From positions 1-32,235 of the forward strand of contig NZ_LGDD01000342.1 of NCBI RefSeq assembly GCF_001279695.1: a DNA stretch of 32,235 bases, read 5' to 3'. A program made the position numbers and the translations under genes. Below, one piece after another: positions 22,136 through 31,480 of the stretch. The notes under the pieces are model-generated. The model made no database searches and had not been told where the DNA came from. It saw only the letters and a list, made by a program, of their open reading frames with translations. Within the stretch, counting starts at the first letter, position 1. Each line of letters opens with the position of its first letter. The DNA comes from Streptomyces sp. WM6378 (lineage in GTDB: Bacteria; Actinomycetota; Actinomycetes; Streptomycetales; Streptomycetaceae).

Positions 22136-25100
22136 CTAGGCCTCGAAGACCTCGTTCACCAGCTGCTCCTGCTCCTGCTCGTGGCGCTTCTTCGAGCCCA
22201 CCGCCGGGGACGAGCCGTGCGGCCGCGAGATGCGGCGCAGGCGCTCGCCGTGCGGCACGTCCGCGCCGACGGCCAGGTCCAGGTGGTCGATCAGGTTGAG
22301 CGCGATGAACGGCCAGGCACCCTGGTTCGCCGGCTCCTCCTGGGCCCACAGGTACTTCTCGGCGTTCGGGAACTTGGCGATCTCCGCCTGGAGCTCGGCA
22401 CCCGGGAGCGGGTACAGGCGCTCGATGCGGATGATCGCCGTGTCCGTGGCGCCGCGCTTCTCGCGCTCGGCGGCCAGGTCGTAGTAGACCTTGCCCGCGC
22501 AGAAGACGACCTTGCGGACCGCGCTAGCGTCCACGTGCTCGTCGCCGATCACCGGGCGGAAGCCGCCGTTGGTGAACTCCTCGGCCTTCGACGCCGCCGC
22601 CTTCAGACGCAGCATCGACTTCGGGGTGAAGACGATCAGCGGCTTGTGGTGCGGGTTGTGGACCTGCCAGCGCAGCAGGTGGAAGTAGTTCGACGGCAGC
22701 GTCGGCATCGCGACCGTCATGTTGTTCTGCGCGCACATCTGGAGGAAGCGCTCCGGGCGGGCGGACGAGTGGTCCGGGCCCTGGCCCTCGTAGCCGTGCG
22801 GCAGCAGCAGCGTGACGCCGGAGGTCTGGCCCCACTTCTGCTCGGCCGAGGAGATGAACTCGTCCACGACCGTCTGGGCGCCGTTGACGAAGTCGCCGAA
22901 CTGCGCCTCCCACATCACCAGGGACTCGGGACGGGCCAGCGAGTAGCCGTACTCGAAGCCCATCGCCGCGTACTCGGAGAGCAGCGAGTCGTAGACGTTG
23001 TAGCGCGCCTGGTCCTCGGAGAGGTACATCAGCGGCGTGTAGTCCTCGCCCGTGACCTGGTCGACCAGGACCGCGTGGCGCTGGCCGAAGGTGCCGCGGC
23101 GGGTGTCCTGGCCGGAAAGACGGACCGGGACGCCCTCCATGAGGAGCGAGCCGATGGCCAGGGTCTCGCCCATGCCCCAGTCGATCGTGCCGTCCTCGAC
23201 CGAGGCGGCGCGGCGCTGCATCTGCGGCATCAGACGCGGGTGGACGGTGATCCGCTCCGGGATGTTCACCTGCGACTCGGCGATGCGCTTGACGATCTCC
23301 TGGGAGACCGCCGTGGTGACCGCGACCGGGAACTGGGCCTGCGGGTCGGTCGAGTGGACCTCGCCGGACGCCGAGGTGGTGGCCTCGCGGACCTCCGCGA
23401 AGACCTTCTCCAGCTGGCCCTGGAAGTCCTGCAGGGCCTGCTCGGCCTCTTCCAGGGTGATGTCGCCGCGACCGATGAGCGACTCGGTGTAGAGCTTGCG
23501 CACCGAGCGCTTCTTGTCGATCAGGTTGTACATCTGCGGGTTGGTGAACTGCGGGTTGTCGCCCTCGTTGTGACCGCGGCGGCGGTAGCAGATGAGGTCG
23601 ATCACGACGTCCTTGTTGAACGTCTGGCGGAACTCGAAGGCGAGCCGCGCGACGCGGACCACGGCCTCCGGGTCGTCGCCGTTCACGTGGATGATCGGCG
23701 CCTCGATCATGCGGGCCACGTCAGTGGCGTACATGGACGAGCGCGACGACTCCGGGGCGGCGGTGAAGCCGACCTGGTTGTTGATGACGATGTGGACCGT
23801 GCCGCCGGTGCGGTAGCCGCGCAGCTGCGACATGTTCAGGGTCTCGGCGACGACACCCTGGCCGGCGAAGGCCGCGTCACCGTGCAGGGCGACCGGCAGG
23901 ACCGTGAAGTCCGTGCCGCCCTTGTTGATGACGTCCTGCTTGGCGCGGGCGACACCCTCCAGGACCGGGTCGACCGCCTCCAGGTGCGAGGGGTTCGCGA
24001 CGAGCGAGACCTTGATCTGCTCGCCGTCCAGACCGGTGAAGGTGCCCGAGGCGCCCAGGTGGTACTTCACGTCGCCGGAGCCGTGCATCGACTTCGGGTC
24101 GAGGTTGCCCTCGAACTCGCGGAAGATCTGCGCGTACGACTTGCCGACGATGTTGGCGAGCACGTTCAGGCGGCCGCGGTGGGCCATGCCGATGACGACC
24201 TCGTCCAGGCGCGACTCGGCGGCGCTGTCGATGACGGCGTCGAGCAGCGGGATGACCGACTCGCCGCCTTCGAGCGAGAAGCGCTTCTGGCCGACGTACT
24301 TGGTCTGCAGGAACGTCTCGAACGCCTCGGCCGCGTTCAGGCGGCGCAGGATGCGCAGCTGCTCCTCGCGCTCCGGCTTGGAGTGCGAGCGCTCGACGCG
24401 GTCCTGGATCCACTTGCGCTGCTTGGGGTCCTGGATGTGCATGAACTCGATGCCGGTGGTGCGGCAGTACGAGTCGCGCAGGACGCCGAGGACGTCGCGC
24501 AGCTTCATCAGGGACTTGCCGGCGAAGCCGCCGACCGCGAACTCCCGCTCCAGGTCCCACAGGGTGAGGCCGTGCTCGGTGATGTCCAGGTCGGGGTGCT
24601 TGCGCTGGCGGTACTCCAGCGGGTCGGTGTCGGCCATGACGTGGCCGCGGACCCGGTAGGAGTGGATCAGCTCGAAGACGCGGGCGGCCTTCGTGACGTC
24701 GTCGTCGTGCGAGGCGTCGATGTCCTTGAGCCAGCGGACCGGCTCGTAGGGGATGCGCAGCGCCTCGAAGATGTCGTCGTAGAACTCGCTGTCGCCGAGC
24801 AGCAGGTTGGCGACGATGCGCAGGAACTCACCGGACGCGGCGCCCTGGATGACCCGGTGGTCGTACGTCGAGGTGAGGGTCATCACCTTCGAGATGCCCA
24901 GCTTGTTCAGGGTGTCCTGAGAGGTGCCCTGGAACTCGGCCGGGTAGTCCATCGAGCCGACGCCCATGATGACCGACTGACCGGGCATCAGACGCGGCAC
25001 GGAGTGCACGGTGCCCAGGCCGCCGGGGTTGGTCAGCGAGACGGTGACGCCCGTGAAGTCGTCCATCGTCAGCTTGTTGTTCCGGGCCCGGCGGACGATG

Positions 25101-25981
25101 TCCTCGTACGCCTGCCAGAACTCGAAGAAGTCGAGCGTCTCGGCCTTCTTGATGCCGGCGACGACGAGCTGGCGGTCGCCGTTGGGCTTCACCAGGTCGA
25201 TGGCCAGGCCGAAGTTGATGTGCTCCGGCTTGACCAGGGTCGGCTTGCCGTCCTTCTCGACGAAGGAGTGGTTCATCGACGGCATGGCCTTGATGGCCTG
25301 CACCATCGCGTACCCGATGAGGTGCGTGAAGGAGATCTTCCCGCCCCGGGCGCGCTTGAGGTGGTTGTTGATGACGATGCGGTTGTCGAACAGCAGCTTC
25401 ACCGGGACCGCGCGCACGGACGTGGCCGTGGGGACCTCGATGGAGGCGTTCATGTTCTTGGCGACCGCGGCGGCGGGGCCGCGCAGCGTCACGTACTCGG
25501 GACCGGCCGGGGCCTCGGTGGCCTCGGCCGCCTTGGCCGCGGGCTTGGCGGGCGCGGCGGCGGCCGCGGGCTTCGCCGGTGCCGGGGCGGCGGCCGCTGG
25601 GACGGCCTTGGCCGGTGCCGGGGTGGCCGGTGCCGCGGGGGCCTGGGCCGGAGCCGCGGGTGCGGCCGGAGCGGCTGCGGCAGGCGCGGCTGCCGCAGCC
25701 CCCGCGGCTGCGGTGGGAGCACCAGGGACGAGCGCGGCGCCAGCCGCCCCGGTGGAGCCGGTGCTTGCACCGGAAGGCTTGTCCGCCGTGCCGGTGGCAC
25801 CCGGCTTGTAGTCGGCGAAGAAGTCCCACCAGGCACGGTCGACCGAATTGGGGTCCTGGAGGTACTGCTGATAGATCTCGTCGACAAGCCACTCATTGGC
25901 ACCAAAGCCGGCCGCAGGGTTCTTGCCCTGCCCGTCTTGGTCGGTCGAGACGCTCGAATTACTGGGGGACTGAGACGACAC
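22136..25981 (-). CDS. kgd: Multifunctional 2-oxoglutarate decarboxylase / dehydrogenase E1 with E2 succinyltransferase domain
   Basis: Fused enzyme of 1281 aa converting 2-oxoglutarate towards succinyl-CoA or succinic semialdehyde in the TCA cycle. A short N-terminal E1 segment (about 25-50: [13 protein letters not shown]...AWWDFFADY) precedes an Ala/Pro-rich linker (about 60-155), which stands where a lipoyl domain would be. The E2 acyltransferase domain (about 170-390) has TYDHRVIQG with catalytic His375. The thiamine-diphosphate E1 domain (about 405-1281) has [10 protein letters not shown] (700-709) and VINNQVGF. This is the actinobacterial KGD/OdhA type, controlled in relatives by FHA proteins (GarA/OdhI). 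GTG at 25981 is preferred, with GAAGAGGG upstream; GTG at 26008 lacks a ribosome-binding site. Confidence 0.96.
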   Translation of the reverse strand: MSSQSPSNSSVSTDQDGQGKNPAAGFGANEWLVDEIYQQYLQDPNSVDRAWWDFFADYKPGATGTADKPSGASTGSTGAAGAALVPGAPTAAAGAAAAAPAAAAPAAPAAPAQAPAAPATPAPAKAVPAAAAPAPAKPAAAAAPAKPAAKAAEATEAPAGPEYVTLRGPAAAVAKNMNASIEVPTATSVRAVPVKLLFDNRIVINNHLKRARGGKISFTHLIGYAMVQAIKAMPSMNHSFVEKDGKPTLVKPEHINFGLAIDLVKPNGDRQLVVAGIKKAETLDFFEFWQAYEDIVRRARNNKLTMDDFTGVTVSLTNPGGLGTVHSVPRLMPGQSVIMGVGSMDYPAEFQGTSQDTLNKLGISKVMTLTSTYDHRVIQGAASGEFLRIVANLLLGDSEFYDDIFEALRIPYEPVRWLKDIDASHDDDVTKAARVFELIHSYRVRGHVMADTDPLEYRQRKHPDLDITEHGLTLWDLEREFAVGGFAGKSLMKLRDVLGVLRDSYCRTTGIEFMHIQDPKQRKWIQDRVERSHSKPEREEQLRILRRLNAAEAFETFLQTKYVGQKRFSLEGGESVIPLLDAVIDSAAESRLDEVVIGMAHRGRLNVLANIVGKSYAQIFREFEGNLDPKSMHGSGDVKYHLGASGTFTGLDGEQIKVSLVANPSHLEAVDPVLEGVARAKQDVINKGGTDFTVLPVALHGDAAFAGQGVVAETLNMSQLRGYRTGGTVHIVINNQVGFTAAPESSRSSMYATDVARMIEAPIIHVNGDDPEAVVRVARLAFEFRQTFNKDVVIDLICYRRRGHNEGDNPQFTNPQMYNLIDKKRSVRKLYTESLIGRGDITLEEAEQALQDFQGQLEKVFAEVREATTSASGEVHSTDPQAQFPVAVTTAVSQEIVKRIAESQVNIPERITVHPRLMPQMQRRAASVEDGTIDWGMGETLAIGSLLMEGVPVRLSGQDTRRGTFGQRHAVLVDQVTGEDYTPLMYLSEDQARYNVYDSLLSEYAAMGFEYGYSLARPESLVMWEAQFGDFVNGAQTVVDEFISSAEQKWGQTSGVTLLLPHGYEGQGPDHSSARPERFLQMCAQNNMTVAMPTLPSNYFHLLRWQVHNPHHKPLIVFTPKSMLRLKAAASKAEEFTNGGFRPVIGDEHVDASAVRKVVFCAGKVYYDLAAEREKRGATDTAIIRIERLYPLPGAELQAEIAKFPNAEKYLWAQEEPANQGAWPFIALNLIDHLDLAVGADVPHGERLRRISRPHGSSPAVGSKKRHEQEQEQLVNEVFEA

Positions 25982-26031
25982 GGCGGTAACCGCCCTCTTC
26001 CGCTTCACAAGGTGATGGACAGCGGAAATAA

Positions 26032-26095
26032 AGGCTACGCCTCCCTGGCCTGGACGTGCAGGCCGGGCATGCCACAGTCGTGTAAGTCACACCGG
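26032..26095 (-). promoter_or_regulatory. Upstream region of kgd with possible -10 and inverted repeat
   Basis: On the minus strand TAGCCT (26037-26032) could be a -10 about 50 nt before the start codon. GTGT-N5-ACAC (26083-26095) lies upstream; its GTGTGACTTACAC reading faintly resembles a CRP-type site. No clear -35 is seen. Confidence 0.3.
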
Positions 26096-26262
26096 AACCC
26101 GGGTTTCGGGCCCTGAAATGGCGGGAAACAAGCGAGGTTCCGCTGCTGTGCGAGCCGCTTCGGGTACGCGACAGTGCGGCTACGGCCCCCTGGCCCGCAC
26201 CCCTGAACGACCGCTTCTGCCGAAGACCACGCAGAACGGCTGCTTCCGGTTCGAACTTTACG

Positions 26263-27453
26263 TCAACTTTGCTGGCGCGGGGCGCCCGGGAGGGTGACCT
26301 GGATCCGGCAGCCGCGTGCGGATTCGGCCACGCCGATCCGGCCACCGTGAAGATCCACCGCCCAGCGCGCGATCGCGAGGCCGAGTCCGGTGCCGCCGTC
26401 GCTGCCCGGGCCGTGCGGGGAGGGCGCGGTACCGCGGTTGAACCGCTCGAAGACCCGGTGCCACTCGGACTGCGGGATGCCCGGTCCCTCGTCCAGGACC
26501 TCAAGATCGAGCGACTCGGGCTGCGGGCCGCGCCGGGCCCGTACGGTCACGCGGCCGTGCGGCGGGGAGTGCTTGACCGCGTTGTCGATGAGATTCGCCA
26601 CGACCTGGTGCAGCCGCTCGGCGTCCGCGTGCGCGGTCAGCTCGGGCGGCGAGACGTCCAGGTGGAGGTGGACGTCGGCGCGCTGGTGGTTGCCGGAGCC
26701 CGAGGACAGCCTGCGCTGGGCGGCCGCCAGGTTGGCTTCCTTGAGGACGCCCGACAGGTAGGGCCACACCTCGAAGCGGTGGGCCCGCAGCGTCACCACG
26801 CCGTTGTCCAGGCGGGACAGGTCGAGCAGGGTCTCGACCAGGCGGCCCAGGCGCTCGGTCTGCTTGAGGGCCGTGCGCATCGTCTCCGGGTCGGCCGCGG
26901 AGACGCCGTCCACGACGTTCTCCAGGACCGCGCGCAGCGCCGCGATCGGCGTGCGGAGCTCGTGCGAGACATTCGCCACGAGTTCCTTGCGGTGCCGGTC
27001 CACGGCCTCCAGATCGTCGGCCATGCGGTTGATGGTGCCCGCGAGGTCGCCGAGCTCGTCGCGGCGGTCGGCGCCGCGCACCCGACGCGTGTAGTCCCCG
27101 TGCGAGATGGCGCGGGCGACGGTGTTCATCTCGTCCAGCGGGGCGGTGAGCCCGTGGGCGACGAACTGGGTGATCAGCAGGGTCGCTATCACCGAGAAGA
27201 CCGTGATGAAGCGGAGCTCGGTGCGGGTCTGCAGGGCCACCATGAGCAGCCCGGTCGTGATGAAGACGGAGACCACGACCAGCGTGCCGAGCTTGGTCTT
27301 GATCGATATGGAGACCGACCGCAGCCCCGCCACGACCTGGCCGCGCAGTACGCGCCTGGTCCTGGCCCACCCGCCGCGCCTGGCCGGCTCGTCCCAGCCG
27401 GGCCGCTCGCCGCTGCCGCGCAGCTGCCGGGCCCGGTCTCCGGCCCGGCTCAT
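26263..27453 (-). CDS. Two-component sensor histidine kinase
   Basis: Protein of 396 aa. After a charged N-terminal ~50 residues come two membrane helices (about 55-74 and 81-98) joined by only about six residues, so almost nothing is exposed outside. A HAMP-like linker (about 99-151) follows. The H box is ANVSHELRTPIAAL with His164; the N box HQVVANLIDNAVKHS; the G boxes DEGPGIP and GGTGLGLAIARWAVDLHGG. The ATG overlaps the response-regulator stop (ATGA), so translation is coupled. The signal is probably sensed within or below the membrane. I know it only as the kinase beside kgd in Streptomyces. Confidence 0.93.
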   Translation of the reverse strand: MSRAGDRARQLRGSGERPGWDEPARRGGWARTRRVLRGQVVAGLRSVSISIKTKLGTLVVVSVFITTGLLMVALQTRTELRFITVFSVIATLLITQFVAHGLTAPLDEMNTVARAISHGDYTRRVRGADRRDELGDLAGTINRMADDLEAVDRHRKELVANVSHELRTPIAALRAVLENVVDGVSAADPETMRTALKQTERLGRLVETLLDLSRLDNGVVTLRAHRFEVWPYLSGVLKEANLAAAQRRLSSGSGNHQRADVHLHLDVSPPELTAHADAERLHQVVANLIDNAVKHSPPHGRVTVRARRGPQPESLDLEVLDEGPGIPQSEWHRVFERFNRGTAPSPHGPGSDGGTGLGLAIARWAVDLHGGRIGVAESARGCRIQVTLPGAPRQQS

Positions 27454-28187
27454 GGCGCGGGGGTCTCCAGCGCGTAGCCGACGCCATGGACCGTACGGAT
27501 GCGCTCGGCCCCGATCTTCCGGCGCAGCGCCTTGATGTGGCTGTCGACGGTGCGGGTGCCGGACGCGTCGGCCCAGTCCCACACCTCGGCGAGCAGCTGC
27601 TCGCGGGACAGCACGGCGCGCGGCGTGTTCGCCAGGCAGCTCAGCAGGTCGAACTCGGTCGGCGTCAGGTGGACGTCCTCGCCGCGCACCCGTACCCGGC
27701 GCTGCGCGTGGTCGATCTCCAGCTCGCCGAGGCGCAGTATGCCCGTGCGCGGCGTGGTGGCGGCCAGCGCGGCCCGCTCCACCCGGCGCAGCAGGACGTG
27801 TACGCGGGCCGCGAGCTCGCGCATCGAGAACGGCTTGGTCATGTAGTCGTCCGCGCCGACGCCGAGCCCGACGAGCATGTCCGTCTCGTCGTCGCGCGCC
27901 GTCAGCATGAGGACCGGCACGGGCCGCCTGGCCTGGACCCGGCGGCAGACCTCCAGGCCGTCGAAGCCCGGCAGCATGATGTCGAGGACCATCAGGTCCG
28001 GCTGCCAGGCCTCGGCCGTGTCGACGGCGGCGGGGCCGTCGACGGCCGTTTGCACCTGGAAGCCCTCGGCCCGCAGACGGGCCGCGATGGCGTCGACGAT
28101 CGTCGTGTCGTCCTCGACGACCAGCACCCTGCGCTGGGCGCCGGGGGTCGCCGCGACGCCGTTGTGGCCGGTGTGTGTCTGCTCCAT
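27450..28187 (-). CDS. OmpR family two-component response regulator
   Basis: Protein of 245 aa. The receiver domain (about 20-135) has acidic Asp26/Asp27, phosphoacceptor Asp69 in LMVLDIMLPG, Thr96 in LTARDD and Lys118 in MTKPF. The C-terminal winged helix (about 150-240) includes LTPTEFDLLSCLANTPRAVLSREQLL and the recognition helix TRTVDSHIKALRRKI, ending IRTVHGVGYAL, all typical of OmpR/PhoB regulators. It is the first gene of the pair with the kinase. The regulated genes are unknown. Confidence 0.95.
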   Translation of the reverse strand: MEQTHTGHNGVAATPGAQRRVLVVEDDTTIVDAIAARLRAEGFQVQTAVDGPAAVDTAEAWQPDLMVLDIMLPGFDGLEVCRRVQARRPVPVLMLTARDDETDMLVGLGVGADDYMTKPFSMRELAARVHVLLRRVERAALAATTPRTGILRLGELEIDHAQRRVRVRGEDVHLTPTEFDLLSCLANTPRAVLSREQLLAEVWDWADASGTRTVDSHIKALRRKIGAERIRTVHGVGYALETPAP

Positions 28188-28216
28188 CGGTTGCCCCGCC
28201 CTGACTGTGCTCGCCC

Positions 28217-28238
28217 GGGGATCCGTGGGGTGATCCCC
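28217..28238. promoter_or_regulatory. Inverted repeat upstream of the response regulator gene
   Basis: GGGGATC (28217-28223) and GATCCCC (28232-28238) pair perfectly across 8 bp, about 30-50 bp before the start codon at 28187. A -10-like TAGTCT lies further upstream (minus strand, 28256-28251). It may be an operator or a leader hairpin. Confidence 0.35.
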
Positions 28239-28277
28239 TGTGTCGGTCAGAGACTAGAGGCACTTTCCGTGTCTCGG

Positions 28278-28958
28278 CTACGCAGGGCGAACGCCGAGAT
28301 GGACCACGTCAGGGACGCCCCGGGCAACTCGGATCTCTTTGGTATGTACCCCAGTGAATCCGGCATTCCGGAGAGCCTGTTCAAAGGCGGCGGACGGCTG
28401 CGCGGACCACACGGCGAGCACCCCGCCGGGGCTCAACCGCCGTGCGCAGTGGGCGAGTCCGTCCGGTGAGTACAGTCCGCCGTTGCCCTCGGTGACGGTC
28501 CAGTCGGGCCCGTTGTCGATGTCGAGGCAGAGCGCGTCGAAGGTGTCCTGTGCCGTACGTACGTAATCGACCAGATCGGCGGGGATGATCCGGGTACGCG
28601 AATCGGACAGGGCCGGGCCGGAAATGGCGCCAAGTGGACCTGCCCGGTGCCAGTCGATGATGGCTTGTTCCCTCTCCACCACGGCGATTTGGCCCCAGCG
28701 GGGGTCCTGCGCCGCATGTGCGAGCGAGAAGCCGACGCCGAGTCCGCCGATGAGAACGGAGGGGCCGGTGGAGGCTGGCAAAAGTGTGTCGTACGCCGCA
28801 TCGACGAGAAGGCGTTCCGAGCGGCCGTCCGACGTGTCCATGAGGAAGCACCCGTTGGCGATGATCTCGAAATGGGGCCCGCGCCGACGCAGCACGACTT
28901 CCCCGTGGGGCCCCTGGCGCCGGTCGAGGGTGGTGATGTCGTCCATGCCGTCGTCCAT
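28278..28958 (-). CDS. Spermidine synthase-like (PABS fold) methyltransferase-superfamily protein
   Basis: Protein of 226 aa. SVLIGGLGVGFSLAHAA is the glycine-rich nucleotide-binding loop, VVEREQAIIDWHR the acidic ribose-binding strand, and DTFDALCLDIDNGPDWTV carries the conserved catalytic-region Asp. It lacks the full N-terminal beta domain of true spermidine synthases, so polyamine synthesis is not assured. ATG at 28958 is tentative; ATG at 28946 and GTG at 28994 are alternatives, none with a clear Shine-Dalgarno. It lies upstream of the response regulator gene on the same strand. Confidence 0.8.
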   Translation of the reverse strand: MDDGMDDITTLDRRQGPHGEVVLRRRGPHFEIIANGCFLMDTSDGRSERLLVDAAYDTLLPASTGPSVLIGGLGVGFSLAHAAQDPRWGQIAVVEREQAIIDWHRAGPLGAISGPALSDSRTRIIPADLVDYVRTAQDTFDALCLDIDNGPDWTVTEGNGGLYSPDGLAHCARRLSPGGVLAVWSAQPSAAFEQALRNAGFTGVHTKEIRVARGVPDVVHLGVRPA

Positions 28959-29242
28959 GCCGCAGAGGATGCCGGGTCCGGCGGCGCGGCGCACGCGAGT
29001 CGCCCCCGACGCTCAGGAAGCGTCAAAGGTTGTCCGGTGTGGCGCACGCCATAGACGGGGCAGGAGTCGTTCACCGAAGGTGAGCCGTTGGAAGACGTAG
29101 CGAGTAAGGAACGCGGGCCGCAGAGTTACAAGACGCAGCACTCAGCGCTCAGCACACGAACCACGGAACACGGCCGAAGATCACGGGCGTGGCTTGATTC
29201 GGGACGCGCAAGCACCGCGTCCCGGGGGAGGGGCCTCACCCG

Positions 29243-30028
29243 GTGCACCCGCTCGAAACCCGCCGTCCCGCCACGGCGGAAGGCCCCTTGCCGGCGGCCC
29301 CGCTCGACTCGATGCCCGCCCGGCTCGACGCGATACCGGCCCAGCGCCCGAATCCGGAGCCCGCGAACGCTCCGACCCCCGGCGCCTCGGGCGCACGGGG
29401 CCGGCTCGCCCGGGCCGGCCGGCTGCTCCCCTCCCCGACCACGACACCGTTCGCCTTCGGCTACGCGGTGCTGCTCCTGGTGACCTCGCTGTACACCGAC
29501 TACGGCGATCCGGACACGGTGGACACCCTGCTCCAGGCGTCCAGCACGGATGTGGCCCACCTGTCGACGGCACCGGTCCTGACGATCTTCGCGAGCGCGC
29601 TGTGGATAGCGGGAGGCATCGCCTCGCCGTATGCCGTGGTCTTCATCTTCGTGCTGGCCGCGCTGGAACGCCGGATCGGCGGCTGGCGCACGGCGGGCGT
29701 GTTCCTCCTCGGCCACGTGGTGGCGACCCTGGTCACCGAGATTCCGGTCGCCCTCTCGGTGCTGGCCGGCCACCTCCCCGAAAGCTCGCTGCACCGCCTG
29801 GACTACGGCATCAGCTTCGGCCTGATGGCGACGGTGGGCGCCCTGACGGGCCTGCTGACCCCCCTGCTCCGCTGGACGACCCTGACCGTGGTGGGCGCCC
29901 TCCTGGTGGAGGACCTGCTGGACATGACAGAACCCCTGGCGGCCTGGGGCCACCCGGTGGCCCTCCTGGTGGGGGTGGCGTGCTGGCCGGGCGTGCGGCG
30001 GGTACGGAACGCGGCGGCGGCGAGCTGA
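29243..30028 (+). CDS. Rhomboid-like integral membrane protein
   Basis: Protein of 261 aa. The N-terminal ~65 residues are Pro/Ala-rich and cytoplasmic. About six membrane helices follow. YGISFGLMATVGALTG resembles the rhomboid GxS helix, with Ser in G-I-S-F, and WGHPVALLVGV resembles the His helix (HxxxxxxG). ALERRIGGWRTAGVFLLGHVVATLVTE fits loop L1 and TM2. Whether it is an active intramembrane protease is uncertain because the first motif differs from GxSG. GTG at 29243 has GGGAGGGG upstream. Confidence 0.75.
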   Translation: MHPLETRRPATAEGPLPAAPLDSMPARLDAIPAQRPNPEPANAPTPGASGARGRLARAGRLLPSPTTTPFAFGYAVLLLVTSLYTDYGDPDTVDTLLQASSTDVAHLSTAPVLTIFASALWIAGGIASPYAVVFIFVLAALERRIGGWRTAGVFLLGHVVATLVTEIPVALSVLAGHLPESSLHRLDYGISFGLMATVGALTGLLTPLLRWTTLTVVGALLVEDLLDMTEPLAAWGHPVALLVGVACWPGVRRVRNAAAAS

Positions 30029-30055
30029 GGGGCGGTCGCGCCCTCACTCCTCCGG

Positions 30056-30739
30056 CTATCCCTCCGCCGGCTCCTCCGTCGGCCTGAAATACAGACTCGC
30101 CATCGGCGAGCGCGTCTCCCAGCCCAGGGCCGAGTACAGGGCTTGGCCCTCCGGGGTGCCGACCAGGATTCCCCCGGTCGCGCCCGACTCGTATGCCGTG
30201 TTCTGCAGGGTGCGCATCACCAGGCTGCCCAGGCCCCGGCGCTGGTGCGTGGGGGCGGTTTCTATCTGGTCGGCCACCGCTGTCCGGCCCGTCGGAGCGA
30301 TCTGGCCGCGGGCCGCGAAGTGGCCCTCCGTAGTACGGACCAGGACTCGGGTCACGCCGCCCCGGGTCCAGGTCGTGAGGGTGTAGCCGACCGGGACTTC
30401 GGGGCGTTCGGCGGTCAGCGGGATCGTCATCAGGTAGCCGGGCTGGTCGAATTGCCAGCCCTCGGTCAGCCACGGCCGCACGGTGTCGTCCTCGGCGAAC
30501 AGCTTCAGCCACGTGCCGGGTGCGCTCGTGGCAGCCGCCAGCGTGCGGACGTCCGCCTCGGCGGGCGCGGGCAGCACATGGCGCGACACGTGGTTGGCCT
30601 GCCCGGCGTCGATCGTCCAGCCCCAGGGGCGGTCGATCGGGTCGGAGGTCCCGCGCGAAACGATCCAGCCGTCGATCCAGGCCCGTACCAGCGTGCCGAT
30701 GGTGGCTCGATCCGGTGCTGTCGCCGCCGTCGACGTCAT
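30056..30739 (-). CDS. GNAT family N-acetyltransferase
   Basis: Protein of 227 aa. The C-terminal half holds the GNAT core: AVADQIETAPTHQRRGLGSLVMRTLQNTA with the acetyl-CoA loop QRRGLGS (166-172), and GGILVGTPEGQALYSALGWE as the closing region. The N-terminal ~110 residues (WGWTIDAGQANHVSRHVLPAPAE) form an extra domain common in larger GNATs. GGGGGC stands before the ATG. It is convergent with the rhomboid-like gene. The substrate is unknown. Confidence 0.87.
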   Translation of the reverse strand: MTSTAATAPDRATIGTLVRAWIDGWIVSRGTSDPIDRPWGWTIDAGQANHVSRHVLPAPAEADVRTLAAATSAPGTWLKLFAEDDTVRPWLTEGWQFDQPGYLMTIPLTAERPEVPVGYTLTTWTRGGVTRVLVRTTEGHFAARGQIAPTGRTAVADQIETAPTHQRRGLGSLVMRTLQNTAYESGATGGILVGTPEGQALYSALGWETRSPMASLYFRPTEEPAEG

Positions 30740-30805
30740 TGCTGCCCCCTGGGTTTGGTAATAGGTGAAGTGGCTGGCTGAACCTTACCGTTCCTGATCG
30801 TCCCT

Positions 30806-30824
30806 GTCCCCGCCTTGGCGGGAC
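30806..30824 (-). terminator. Short hairpin after the MarR gene
   Basis: CCCGCC-TT-GGCGGG (30809-30822), extended by GT/AC on the outside, begins a few bases past the MarR stop at 30829. No T-run follows, so it is a weak terminator candidate. Confidence 0.4.
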
Positions 30825-30828
30825 TCCG

Positions 30829-31335
30829 TTACTTGATACTGGTGTCGCCGAGGGCCTCCAATACCTGACGCAGGCTGTCGGCGGCCTTCTCGACCAGCTC
30901 GCGGTCCACGTCGGCGAGGAGGCGTGCGTGGCTCGACAGGTGGTCGTCGAAGGCGGCCCGGGTGACCTCGTGCCCGCGCTCGGTGAGGCGGATCTTGACG
31001 GTGCGCCGGTCCTCCCCGTCGCGCACCCGCTCCACCAGGCCCTTGGCCTCCATCTTGTCGACCCGGTTGGTGATCGTGCCGGAGGACACCATCGACGCCT
31101 TGAGGAAGGTTCCGGCGGTGAGGGCGTAGGGCGGCCCGGAGCGCTTCAGCGTGGTGAGGACGTCGAACTCGCCCACATCCAGGCCGTGTTCGGCCGCCGT
31201 CGCCTTGATCGACTTGTCGATCGCCAGGGCCAGCCGCTGTACGCGCCCGACGAACTGCACCGACCAGAGGTCGTCCACGACCTCGGGGCGCTCCTTGCTC
31301 CACTGGTCGACGATCTTGTCCACGACGTCGCTCAT
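30829..31335 (-). CDS. MarR family transcriptional regulator
   Basis: Protein of 168 aa with the MarR winged helix. FDVLTTLKRSGPPYALTAGTFLKASMVSSGTITNRVDKMEAKGLVER includes the recognition helix, and VRDGEDRRTVKIRLTERG is the wing with the conserved DxR. Flanking helices give the dimer interface. The ATG at 31335 is chosen because GAGGAG lies 8 nt upstream; a GTG nine bases earlier overlaps that site. It is divergent from the nitroreductase-family gene, and the intergenic region has repeated GATTCCGAG-like sites, so it probably represses both. Confidence 0.92.
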   Translation of the reverse strand: MSDVVDKIVDQWSKERPEVVDDLWSVQFVGRVQRLALAIDKSIKATAAEHGLDVGEFDVLTTLKRSGPPYALTAGTFLKASMVSSGTITNRVDKMEAKGLVERVRDGEDRRTVKIRLTERGHEVTRAAFDDHLSSHARLLADVDRELVEKAADSLRQVLEALGDTSIK

Positions 31336-31393
31336 GGCCGCCACTCCTCTCGATTCCGACTCTTTCGGGCAAAACCATATCAGTGCTGGTTCT

Positions 31394-31423
31394 CTTAGTT
31401 TCGAGATACTTGATTCCGAGAGT
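31394..31423. promoter_or_regulatory. Tandem 15-bp repeats between MarR and nitroreductase genes, candidate MarR operator
   Basis: CTTAGTTTCGAGATA (31394-31408) and CTTGATTCCGAGAGT (31409-31423) are adjacent similar direct repeats. A further CTCGATTCCGA lies near 31350, and ATCTC-N6-GAGAT at about 31437-31452. TTGATT (31410-31415) is a possible -35 for the plus-strand gene. The region is AT-rich for this genome. Confidence 0.55.
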
Positions 31424-31480
31424 GTCAGATGCTTTTATCTCACTACCGAGATTGCTGAGTCTGAACGACAGGAGCACCCG

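Noticed and set aside
22028..26116. Open frame of about 1360 codons on the plus strand opposite kgd
   Set aside because: It is a mirror of kgd caused by high-GC codon bias. The product is low-complexity, rich in Val, Arg, Asp and Leu, and has no domain, while the minus strand encodes an unmistakable enzyme.
26263..28263. Single 666-codon minus-strand frame spanning the kinase and upstream DNA
   Set aside because: Its N-terminal third is out of frame with the clear response-regulator gene. The kinase starts at 27453 with an ATGA overlap.
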